Position numbers and translations under genes: made by a program. Shown one piece after another: positions 22,818 to 33,030 of a stretch of DNA of 64,000 nt. The stretch is taken from contig CM048841.1 in the NCBI GenBank assembly GCA_026545765.1, positions 64,927,354 through 64,991,353 on the forward strand, written 5' to 3'. The first letter of the stretch is position 1. Every line of letters starts with the position of its first letter. Below the pieces are notes generated by a model. The model saw nothing but the letters and a program-made list of their open reading frames with translations, did not search any database and was not told the origin of the DNA. This DNA comes from Plantago major (lineage: Eukaryota; Streptophyta; Magnoliopsida; Lamiales; Plantaginaceae).

Positions 22818-23078
22818 CTTTCTCCTCCGTCCCGTTCCATGTTTCCCATTTTGACTTTTTACAGTCAACCGTCTCCAACTTTGATTACGAATTAATCTTA
22901 ATTCATAAATGTAAATTTTTTAATAAAATTATATTAAGAAACTTCACTCCCTAAAGTTTCATAATATAATTTAATTGAACATTTTACATTTTTCGTTGAA
23001 GATCGATTCGTAGTTAAAGTTGAAAATGTTTGACCGAGAAAAGTTAAAATGGAAAACACGGGACGGGACGGAAGAAGT
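22818..23078. mobile_element. Stowaway-like MITE (261 bp)
   Basis: The left end CTTTCTCCTCCGTCCCGT and the right end ACGGAAGAAGT are inverted matches. The inner arms CCATTTTGAC and GTTAAAATGG pair. TA flanks both sides (22816-22817 and 23079-23080). Non-coding. Confidence 0.75.
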
Positions 23079-23558
23079 TATAGAGTTGGGAGTATGGAAA
23101 ACCAGTAACCCAATCAAAATAGAAATAATAATAACACAAATGCTAAGGCGCAACATAAAGATAAAACGTGCTTAGAGACTAAAATTAGTAGTATTATATT
23201 CTAAAATCTAAATCCTTTACCTTTACAGCTTACCAAGAGACGAGAAGAATTGACAATTTATAGAAATAATTATTAGAACCTGATGATCGGAGTTTTCTAT
23301 GAATTTCGAATTGTTTAATTACCCAAGAAACTGTATCACTCTCCTTTATCTGTTGATAATGGATCTATCAGTATCAGGTTTGTTGAAATGTTCTTGTTAT
23401 ATAGTATCTGTTGTTCAATTCCTTGTATCTTAATGGTATTATGGACTTGCCAGCCGTTTGTCTTCTCATAGCTCTAGCCGAATCTTGATTCTTTTTTATA
23501 TGTATGTTTTCTCTATTTAAGACATTGATTGAAACAAGACCAATCCTCAATTTCAACT
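23079..23558. other. Intergenic sequence and promoter of the PPCS gene
   Basis: No gene or repeat seen. The start of the PPCS transcript must lie here, but I see no decisive promoter element. Confidence 0.3.
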
Positions 23559-25712
23559 ATGGATGAGCTAGATGGAGAAGCAACTACACACTCCGAGATA
23601 AAATTCTTCTTCGATTCAGCCCCTCCTCTAACGGATGGTCCAGAAATCAAAAAAAAATTAGATGAATTTATGCAAAGAAATCGTTCGCGTAAGTTATCTC
23701 ACTTCTTGCTAGCTCCAACTTGTACCGCGGTGTGGAATTGAATTCATTTATTGTAGTAGTTCCCCAATATACAGGAATCGGAAGCACCAATACTAAGGTA
23801 GTATGTGTGACATCCGGTGGTACAGCTGTTCCATTGGAACAGCAATGTGTACGTTACATTGACAATTTCGCCTCAGGTCATAGAGGAGCAGCATCTACAG
23901 AGTATACTACATACTGAGTTTGTGGTTATTTTAAGTTTATTGGATTTTGAAAACTGTTTGATGATTTGATTCTTCTAAGAAAAGACTATACGAATTTAAG
24001 TTATAGATTCTAGTAAGTTATAGAGTCAGGAGACCATTTTAGTAACATGGCAAAGATCAATTATGAAACTGTAGGTACTTTCTGAAGGCTGGATATGCTG
24101 TAGTATATCTTTATCGTGGGTAAGTAATTTACAACGACTTGCATCTTTATTGTTTACAATCAAGTTGTATATCGATCGTGGTCTTTCGTTCATCAAGAAT
24201 TACAGCATTTGAATTTGTGAGCAGTGGTAGCTGCCAGCCATACTGCAGCACACTTCCAGAGGATCCATTGCTTGAATGTTTTGAAGTTGATAGCCAATCG
24301 AACATTACAGGTAAATGGTCTCTCCTTATATTTAGCAATTTCTGTATTTTGATTGTATTGCATAAACATACCCTCAATGTAGTTCCTGGATTAACTGCTT
24401 ATCTGATTATTTTGATCACAATTCAGTTCTCCCATCTCATGCTGAAACAGTGAAAAGAGCTATAGGCGAAAATCATTCTGTAAGGATCATGCTTGTATTG
24501 AACAATTTCTCTTAAACTGTGATTGTTCGACTTTCATGACATCTCAATTTCTGCAGACTGTTGTTAGAGGCACTTTGTTGAAGCTTCCTTTCACAACAAT
24601 CTTTGAGTATCTTCAGGTTATGTACTCTTAATATTGCAGTGCTACCGAAAACGCTATGTTCCTGTAAAACTCTTTTTTAAAATTCTAAAAATCGCAGGAT
24701 CACATCACATCATGAGACTGTTCTAGTTACCGAATTAGAGTACCTTTTCAAGATATTTAAAAACTGAGCTCATGTGACTTCAATCCTTTCTGATATCACC
24801 ATTATGTTGTGTTGGGCAGATTTTGCAGTTGATTGCAGTATCAATGAGGGATCTGGGGTCAAATGCTATGTTTTTTCTTGCAGCAGCAGTTTCCGATTTC
24901 TATGTTCCTTGGGATAGCATGGTAACAAACCTATTTATTCGCCTGCATTTGAGTACTTGAATGAAATGAGGAGACGAGGGAATAGAAAATGAAAAGTGTA
25001 ACTCGTGTTGTGATGCTTCAGGCCAAACGAGTTTCAGTCCCTGAGATCAATTAGTTCGCGTACCTGTTGCTGAAATAGCAAAATGCTCCTTCAAATATTT
25101 TACAAATCTAGTTTATACCTCATGATGTTTAGTCCATTCCTAGCATATTTAGCTCCACTTTGTTCTGTCAATAGTATCTACTATAGAGAAAATACTGAAA
25201 GATGTTTGTAAATTTCTTCCATTTTTCCTTGTCTACCTGAATATATTCTCAATGCAGGCAGTTCACAAAATTCAATCCGGCTCTGGTTCCCTGGATATGC
25301 GACTTGATCAGGTTCCGAAGATGCTTTCAGTTCTGAGGAAAGACTGGGCACCTCAGGCCTTCTGCATTTCTTTTAAGGTTAAAGACAGATTAATGAAAGG
25401 CCACATTTATATTTACCATTTTATATTCCATGAAATCCTTGAAATTTATGCTTCCTTTATCTGCATACGAAATAGCTGGAGACAGATACGAAAATTCTTC
25501 TACAAAAGGCGGATATGGCGCTTAGAAAGTATGATATGCATATGGTTATAGCTAACGAGCTGGTCACCCGCAAAGAGGAAGTTATAGTTGTGACGAAGGA
25601 TGAAAAGATCACAGTTCGACGGGACAAGACTCAGTCGGGTGCAGAAGTAGAACGCCCACTGGTTGAACTCATTGTGAACAGGCATTCTGCTTACATAAGT
25701 TCTGATTCATGA
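23559..25712 (+). CDS. PPCS: Phosphopantothenate-cysteine ligase (coenzyme A synthesis)
   Basis: There are nine exons: 23559-23688, 23775-23901, 24075-24119, 24225-24310, 24427-24479, 24557-24616, 24820-24921, 25258-25377 and 25476-25712. All have GT-AG borders and keep one frame, giving 319 codons plus stop, close to the plant COAB length. The enzyme joins cysteine to 4'-phosphopantothenate, the second step from pantothenate to coenzyme A, in the cytosol. Visible family motifs are [12 protein letters not shown] and [13 protein letters not shown] (residues ~54-80, nucleotide and phosphate contacts), [24 protein letters not shown] (~185-197), [15 protein letters not shown] and the ANEL-RKEEV block near the C-terminus. 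Plant and animal enzymes are stand-alone, unlike bacterial CoaBC fusions, and this one has no decarboxylase part. The ATG at 23559 is the first in frame and gives the usual acidic N-terminus. No break was seen. Confidence 0.93.
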
Positions 25713-27093
25713 CTTGAAAATCTATCTGGATTTGGATTGAATAAAGTCACACCAGAGTATTTTTATAAGTCTCTATATTGTTATTATGCATACATAATTG
25801 TACCAATATGTCCGACCCCGCATTGATTGATTAAGGTGACTTACGCGTATATCACTTCGTGTCTATTCAGGGTCTGAAGTTCACCATAACCATGGTCCGA
25901 CTCCCTGTCACCACCTTAGAAGCCAAAAGGACTAAAACCAGACTTACGTAATGGGTCGGTCCTACCCCCATAATCCATGTCTCGGTCCTCTTCACAACTG
26001 AAGAACTGATTACCAATTTAACTACCAATAGAATTAAGTCCGACCTCCGTAAAGGTCCGATCCCTTTGTTCCAGTGGCCCATCTCTCAACACGTCATTGA
26101 CATTGGCGTGACCTAAACGTGCCACCCATCTCGGAACCACGTGTCATCATCTTGCCACGCCGACCAACCTCCAACGTGTTATAGGTGTGTCCCCTGGAGC
26201 TCACCACTATAAATAGGAGGCATTTACTCCTCATAATGAAGTACTTCGCAATATTCCACTCTCTAAGTTTATAGGTCCGAGCCACAAATTGATTAACCTA
26301 CTAAACTAGTTGAATCTTAATTCGGTTTGTCTTAGGCAAACCGGCCCAAAAGGATCTAACCCCTTCCCTTTTTACTACAAGTGAATACCCAAGTTAAAGC
26401 CTTACGGGCCATTACCTAGCGTCAGACCTACTTCACTGTTGAAGGACCATTTCACATTATTACCTTAGCTACTGGAGGACTTATACTTGACTTTGACTGT
26501 GACTATAGACTTATCCGTTTTTGTGCCACATCTAGCAGAATATTATGTCGACTTGTAATAACCCCTCGTAATTGAACTAAACAAAAAGCTATGCCGAACT
26601 GTAAATTGAATAATCAATACTCATCAATTTCATTAGTAACATCCTCCTAAACTACTTTACACGTAGAACTAAGGAAAATTATTAAAATATTAATTTATTA
26701 ATGGCACTACATTGATAAAATTGTGAGTGAAATAAGTAATAGAGATTGAGTTCACTTATGATAAAGTAATAAATATAAATAATGAAGAATTGGTAATTAG
26801 GATTTAAAAAATTTAATTTACGGGTTAGAAACTTTATAATAGAATATCAATGAAGAAAATTTAGGAATCTATTAACACAAAGTCTCCAGATATGCGATCT
26901 ATACATAACTTATCCAGAGATCATCTATATTATCAATTAAATTCTTCATATTATTAATAAAAACGTCTACATGTTTATTTTGTACATGAAAACAAACAAC
27001 AATGTTGACAATATAGATATTTTGATTCATAACATTAATAATTTTTTAATTTTTTGATAACATATGTATGTCGTTAGATAAGCTAAATAGATA
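25713..27093. other. Intergenic sequence with a possible LTR fragment (about 25808-26540)
   Basis: A block with repeated GGTCCGA/GTCCGAC, a G-box (CACGTG near 26137), CTATAAATAGGAGG at 26207-26220 (a strong TATA region) and GGCAAACCGGCCC resembles a Gypsy-type LTR, but I found no clear ends or target duplication. The rest (26540-27093) is AT-rich with nothing seen. Confidence 0.35.
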
Positions 27094-27347
27094 CTCCCTC
27101 CGTTCCGCAGAACTTCATACATTTGACATTTTTAACCGTCCCACATAAATTTATACATTACTAAAAAAATGAAACTACCCATCACCAAACAACTAATAAA
27201 CAATTTCAACTTTATACTCAAATTACAACTTTTACCACTAAACGTACATTTTTTACCACATTTTCAATATTATATTATCACTTTAAATTTTCACATAAAA
27301 CTGCACGCTAACACACTAATGTATGAAGTTCTCCGAAACGGAGGAAG
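27094..27347. mobile_element. Stowaway-like MITE, second family (254 bp)
   Basis: The left end CTCCCTCCGTTCCGCAGAAC and the right end match as inverted repeats, and the arms extend through ACTTCATACATT on both sides. TA flanks the left (27092-27093). The right flank reads CA, a likely mutated TA. Non-coding. Confidence 0.7.
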
Positions 27348-27404
27348 CACCATATCATGTTCTTATGAAACTTACCCATTTATAAGGGAAGATAGCATGC
27401 CGGT

Positions 27405-27840
27405 ACTTGGGCCCAAAAAATAGTTCAACTAAAGACCCATGAATTTGACCCTGACTTTGTGTGTGATTGTACCATTTTGCCCTTGCTGTTCATCTTCCCC
27501 TTCATTGTTCACTCCACTGCCCCGCCTCCCACCTCCACCACTCCACTGCCTCCACCACCCACCGCTCCACTGCCCCGCCATCCACCTCCGCTGCCCCGCC
27601 TCCCATCTCCACCGGTCCACTGCCCCGCCTTCCCACCGCACTCCACCTCGCCTCCACTGCCCCGCCTTCCCACCGCACCTCCACCTCGCCTCCACTGCCC
27701 CGCCTTCAATCAAAACTCCACTGCCATCATCCACAGTAGCAGATCTCAAAACAAGATGAGGGTATATTTGTTAAAGTATAAATGGCATGGAAGGGTTTGA
27801 TGTTGAAGGGTCTGTTAGTAGAATAAAATTGTTGACTTGG
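27405..27840. mobile_element. Possible Mutator-type element with a C-rich tandem-repeat interior
   Basis: The outer arms resemble each other as inverted repeats (AAAGACCCATGAATTTGACCCT on the left; the right arm has AGGGTCTGT and AGGGTTTGATGTTGAAGGG). Between them, at 27515-27720, CCACTGCCCCGCC-type units recur about five times, including two near-identical 37-38 bp copies. Long open frames on both strands here come from the low-complexity sequence and are not genes. Confidence 0.4.
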
Positions 27841-28439
27841 ATCTATTTTTGTGATGTGAATTTTGAGAGGATCATGGCACAAATTAACAATTTATAAATG
27901 GACAGGAGTAAATAATGAAACAAAAGACAATAACAGGACATATCTTAAGTGGGCCTGGCGGCTATGGGCCACATGTTGAAAATCCGGTATAATGACATAA
28001 ATTGGGCCATCCCATACTAAATCTAAAGAATGGGTTGGCAGTGGCACGGCACCTAAAAGCGTTTGGTACATGATTGACCATCACCTTCGTTAGCCCTCTA
28101 TAGTGGTCACTGGTCACGTCCTCCTAAATGCACAGGTATTTTGGCACAAAGTCTCTGCAATTTTGTGACGGATTCAACCGGGAAATGATTTTCTGGTATG
28201 CGCTATATAATCTATGACCAATCCCATTTAGCTATTTTTCGAGCGCTTGACTAATTTCAGTACTATGTCGCACTATACTAACATTAGTACATTAGTTAAA
28301 ACTTAACAAATTGCACAATTAACAATTAAAAAATAATTTATAAAATTTTTAATAATTCAAATACTTAGAATACTACTCATTTAGAACTTTTATGTAATTA
28401 CTTTAATAAATTAAAAATTAATAAATAATAATCTTCACC

Positions 28440-28860
28440 TCAAACCACAAACAACACCACCACCATCTCCGGTCACCACTACCATTTCCGGCCACCGCCT
28501 TCATTATAGTTAATGAAAGTTTCCCAATTCATTTCCACTACTCCCATAATGGCATTTAATGTGCCGGTGTGCTCAACCTCCCAATGTTGCCAACCCCTAC
28601 CACCAGCTCCGGCCACCCACCGCCATTTCCAATTACAGATCTAAATCTGGGTACAATGCTGCAACAATATGAATGAATGTTGCCGCGTCAACAATTATGG
28701 TTACATTTCTCCCGTCTCAGAATGCTACAGCGATATGAATGATGTTGCAGCGTCTTATGTTTCTCACTGTGGCGCAATGCGGTATGAATGATGTTGCAAC
28801 GTCACAATTTAGTGTTATGTTTCCCACAAGTTTAAGGATCAATACTAGCATAAATCTTGC
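28440..28860. repeat. TCCGG-rich segment and three tandem ~55-bp units
   Basis: CTCCGGTCACC and TTCCGGCCACC recur at 28467-28500 and 28607. From 28655 to 28830 three units start AATGC and contain ATATGAATGATGTTGC-GCGTC and TTTCTCAC or TTTCCCAC. A related mix of ATGCTGCGTC and CCGGATTCCGG sequence in inverted orientation occurs at 38.3-38.8 kb, so both may come from one non-autonomous element family. Confidence 0.4.
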
Positions 28861-29382
28861 TCGATATTTCACACCATAAAACTACGATTAAGAATCTTTG
28901 ATCTTTGATTTTGAATTGAATTGAATTTGGAATTCGGAATTGCAATTTTTAAAATATATAAATTTTGATAATTAGAGTTAGCTAGAGACCAATGTAATAT
29001 GAAAATTTTCAAAATTATGCAATGTACATTTCATTAATTTACAACAAATATACTCATATCGATGCATTAAATACCCTAATAGTATATTACTTTTCATTCA
29101 TTTCTCTAGAAAAAAATTATGAAATGTATTTATATGCATCTAATAGTTACATAAATACTTTTTCGTGACCAAAGGACCCGTAAATCCACGTATTTGACTT
29201 GGTACATTAGATTAATTACAGAAATTATGCAATCACGTTACTTGATTTTCACATATTGCAGGAATTGTGCAATCATGCAATGATTTGCAATTTATGGTGC
29301 ATGGTTTCGGGTTGTATAGAAGTGTTAAAATTATTATATGTATTTGATCAGTTGGGGTACTTAATTTTTTGGATAGTATATA
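28861..29382. other. AT-rich intergenic sequence, nothing seen
   Basis: No coding frame or recognised repeat on either strand. Confidence 0.3.
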
Positions 29383-29639
29383 CTCCCTCCGTTCCAAATT
29401 TTTTTTTCCATTTTGACTTGGACCAGTCAATTGTCTTCGACTTTGACCACAAATTACTCTTAAAATATAATAGTAAATCATTTAATAAAACCATATAATG
29501 AAAAATTAATTATTAAAATTTCATTATATGATTTTATTAAATTATTTACTACTATAGTTTAAGAGTAATTTGTGGTCAAAATCGAAGAAAGTTGACCGCA
29601 AAATAGTAAATTGGAAAGATTTCTTTGAAATGGAGGGAG
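29383..29639. mobile_element. Stowaway MITE (257 bp), same family as 20710-20966
   Basis: The ends are CTCCCTCCGTTCC and AAATGGAGGGAG, flanked by TA (29381-29382 and 29640-29641). Inner sequence TTGACCACAAATTACTCTTAAA and its complement match the element at 20.7 kb, and the length is identical. Confidence 0.9.
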
Positions 29640-29719
29640 TAATTGATTTAGTTATGAGGTAGTGCATGATTTCTATTGTGGACAAATAATAATTTCTCCT
29701 GTACTTCATTTACTTAAGA

Positions 29720-30406
29720 TGTATTCCTTCATCTCAAACAAGCTTTATCGTTTTTTTTGGTCAAACAGCTAGAACTTTGACCACTAATGAATCTTAAATT
29801 AAATTGGTAAATTTTAATCAAATTATATAATGAAAATTTAGGACATACATATTTACAACCCCATCAACGAAACAAATTTGAGCGTACCGGATCCAATCAC
29901 TCACCGTTAAAATTATACAATTGAGTTTTCATACATAAAAGCACGGAATCCATGTGTGATATCGTGAAATTTAACGAACGATATGTGAAATTGAAAATGT
30001 ATTGTGACAAATACGCTATTGATTCATTTAGCTTAAAATTGGCCTACATGCTTGGACATGTTTAAGCATGCCTAATTATTGTCTAAGCCCCTAGATTCAT
30101 TCATATATGCGAACGATCTCTAATTCTCCAAATCAATTTATACCGGACCAATGGTTACAATTAATGACTGCATCACCATGATGGATCGACTCAATTCTAC
30201 AAATTAGTTGGACATGTTTAATGTTTCTTGTGACCATCTAGACATAACAACTTGAACCACTCTAGTATGTTAGGTCGGTTAGCCTGATTCACTTTATATA
30301 AGCTTAATCCATGTCAACAAGTGAAATGTATCAATAAACCTAAACGGTAGCTACCGAATTGTATAATTCGAGCAATCCAATGAAATAATTAGAACAGTCA
30401 AATAAT
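29720..30406. other. MITE half (about 29725-29840) and unassigned sequence up to the CACTA element
   Basis: CATCTCAAACAAGCTTTATCG with TTTGACCACTAATGAATCTTAAA resembles one arm of a Stowaway element, but the other arm was not found. The remainder shows no gene. Confidence 0.35.
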
Positions 30407-30428
30407 CACTACAAAAAAAAAAAAAGGG

Positions 30429-30655
30429 TTTAGGGACGGATAAACCCCCACCGATTCGTCCATAATCCGTTAGGGACGGATAGAGACGCCCGTCCTTAAA
30501 ACAGGCGTCTCTAACCAAATAGGGACGGATATTTTATCCGTATCCGTCTCTAATGGTCAAAGACCAGTACAGACGGATATTTGACCATTAGGGACGGATA
30601 AATCCGTCTCTAAATTTAGGGACGGAAACGGATATTATCCGTCCCTAAACGCATT
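30429..30655. repeat. Left subterminal repeats of the CACTA element
   Basis: TAGGGACGGAT and its complement ATCCGTCTCTAA / ATCCGTCCCTAA occur about ten times in direct and inverted order. In En/Spm such repeats are bound by the regulatory transposon protein. Confidence 0.85.
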
Positions 30656-30858
30656 TTTTTTAATTTTTTTTATTTTCATGCTTTTCAAATTTCACCTGTT
30701 TTACACTCAATATAGTCGTAGATAATATACCCGAAAGTGATAAAATTGCATTAATTAAAATAGAGATTCGATAAAATATCCGAACAGAAGACTAAATATC
30801 CGAACAAGATGAGATAGTGTGAAAGTATGTAGCTAGAACAACATAAGTACATGAGCAT

Positions 30859-32869
30859 CTAAGAACCGGGAGGAGGCGGTGGTTGTTGGTTCGCACCGAA
30901 CATCTGTTGTGCCATCTCATCCATCCGACGAGTGATATGAGCTTGATTCTCTAGAAGTAGATCGATCGTTTGCTTAAGAGGATTCATCAGCTCATTCACC
31001 TGCTCTTGTGTGTAGAAATTTCCACGTGATGAGGATGCCTGAGACACGGAGAAGCTACCACCCGACAATGCAGGGCCCAAACTACGATCCCATACACTCG
31101 ACCCTTAGCGTCCATCGGGTTAACTTGGAAGAATATATGGTCTTGCTCTCGAATTGTGAGCTCATGACCGTCGATCATCCTCTCCTCCATGATCCGTTCC
31201 ACCTCAATCTGCAATAGTGTAGTGCATACGAAATGAGATACAGTTTTAGGAAGATACGCTCGATATATAATATACACAAATGCAAATGTGAACCTTAACA
31301 AAGAAACATACCCCAATTAGCTCGGCCCTAGGATCAGTCCAGATGCCATTCTTCATTTTTGGCTTCTTGAAGTGATGAAGAGCAGTAGTGGGCTCCCCGG
31401 CATGGAGCTGAAGAACATGCAAACAAGTAGTAAGTTGTTAGAAATGAAAGCAAAAAACATATGTACAAATCATATTGCAAGTCATAAATAACATATATAC
31501 TAACCGATATCTGGCGGTCTGTAACAACAGCCCGCGACCCATAATGATGCCTGGAGCTGCCTGTACCATCTCGCACCTCAGTCAACCGGTTCGCTCTGTT
31601 CTTCGCCGCCGTGTCCCTGACAAAGGGATCTCTCCAGTACTCCTGCCAAAGTGCCCACTCATCATCCCCCATGAACTGCGGCTTTACTCCAGCGGCTTTC
31701 ATGTTGCTAACCATCCTCTTATAGCACTATGATCCAACAGTCTCGAAAACAGGCCACAGTTGGGGAATCAGGGCATTGGGAATGAAGTAGTACTTCTACA
31801 ACATTTCCATAAGAAGTAGAAATCCCAAATAGGTTAATGAAAGTAGGAATTTAAAGATAAACACAAGTACAGTGGCTAACATACCACTCAATCAACACAA
31901 CAAGTCAAAGAACAGTGACTAATATATCACCCAATTACAGTGGCTAATATACCACTCAAATTGTCCTAAAATTTACTAACACAATGGTGACTAACATATC
32001 ATTCAAGTACAGTGGCTAACATACCACGAAATCAGCACAACAAGTTCAGTAATGGTGACTAACATATCACCCAAGTACAGTGGCTAACATACCACTCAAT
32101 AAGCACAACAAGTCAAAGAACAGTGACTAATATATCATCCAATTACAGTGGCTAACATACCACTCAAATTGTCCTAAAATTTACTAACACAATGGTGACT
32201 AACATATCACCCAAGTACAGTGGCTAACATACCACAAAATCAGCACAACAAGTTCAGTAATGGTGACTAACATATCACCCAAGTACAGTGGCTAACATAC
32301 CACTCAATCAGCACAACAAGTCAAAGAACAATGACTAATATATCACCCAACTACAGTGGCTAACATTTAAGCTTACCCGCGTCTCATCAAAATAATGGTG
32401 CTTCATCCGGTCCGGGAGCGTAGACCACTTCTCGCCTCCTTCACCCGGCTTCTCCCTCCGGAGCCTTATAATCTTACCAAGATTTTCGCTTGCACCCTAT
32501 GGCCAAAGCCTGTTATAAATGAGACAGACATGAAACAAACATTATTAGTAAATTAATGTAACATTTACTAATTATCTGAAGTTATGTTCTACAAATGCAT
32601 AATACTTACTTCTTCCCATTCGGGAACAACACCGGCTTCCCATTCCAAGTAGCACCGGGTGTCAGAACGGTGTAGGGACACCCATCAGAAGATAAGTCAC
32701 CAAACATGGGTGACGTCCCCATGCTCGAGCCAGTGGGAGTCTCAGGAACTCGTGTGTACTCCTTGATGTCATAACCTTAGAAGGCTACCCACATCACCGC
32801 CTGCATCAGACCACCACTAGTAGCACTAAACACCGGAGGACGGTATGTGGACCTCTTCTGCCGCGGCAT
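30859..32869 (-). pseudogene. TNP1/Ptta-like transposon protein of the CACTA element
   Basis: The probable start is at 32869 (MPRQKRSTYRPPVF), with several exons down to a stop at 30859. Recognisable parts are NGKPVLFPNG (near 32630), EKWSTLPDRMKHHYFDE (near 32400), KYYFIPNALIPQLW (near 31780), then EWALWQEYWRDPFV-KNRANR (31560-31680), the signature of the plant En/Spm transposase family (Transposase_24), and a C-terminal stretch with a likely coiled coil and a Pro-rich end. Stops lie in frame at 32777-32779 and near 31725. One long intron, about 31800-32377, holds the higher-order minisatellite. The partner protein would bind subterminal repeats. Exon borders other than that intron are approximate. 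Confidence 0.7.
31869..32366. repeat. Higher-order minisatellite in a CACTA intron
   Basis: Eight starts of ACAGTGGCTAAYATACCAC (the last partial) are at 31869, 31937, 32009, 32077, 32145, 32217, 32285 and 32353. Unit lengths are 68, 72, 68, 68, 72, 68 and 68 bp. Units 1, 4 and 7 resemble each other (AAGTCAAAGAACA), as do 2 and 5 (TTGTCCTAAAATTTACT) and 3 and 6 (AAGTTCAGTAATGG). The true period is therefore 208 bp, an A-B-C trimer. Confidence 0.9.
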
Positions 32870-33030
32870 CTGCAAAAGCATACAACAAGTGTTAGTAAGA
32901 AAGACGAGATGAATTGGCAGGTAAAACATATACAATAGACATGTAATAAAGCATATATAACAAGTTGTAGTAAGAAAGATAGATGAATTGGCATGCATGT
33001 AAAACATATAAATTTAACACGTCAAGAAGA

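Noticed and set aside
27429..27800. Long open frames on both strands in the C-rich segment (Pro/Ser/Thr-rich or Gly/Arg/Trp-rich)
   Set aside because: They are caused by a tandem C-rich repeat that lacks stops in every frame; no conserved protein and no consistent frame.
31869..32366. Regularly spaced repeats that look like a CRISPR array
   Set aside because: Units are 68-72 bp with near-identical 'spacers' in an A-B-C order, inside an intron of a plant transposon gene; it is a minisatellite.
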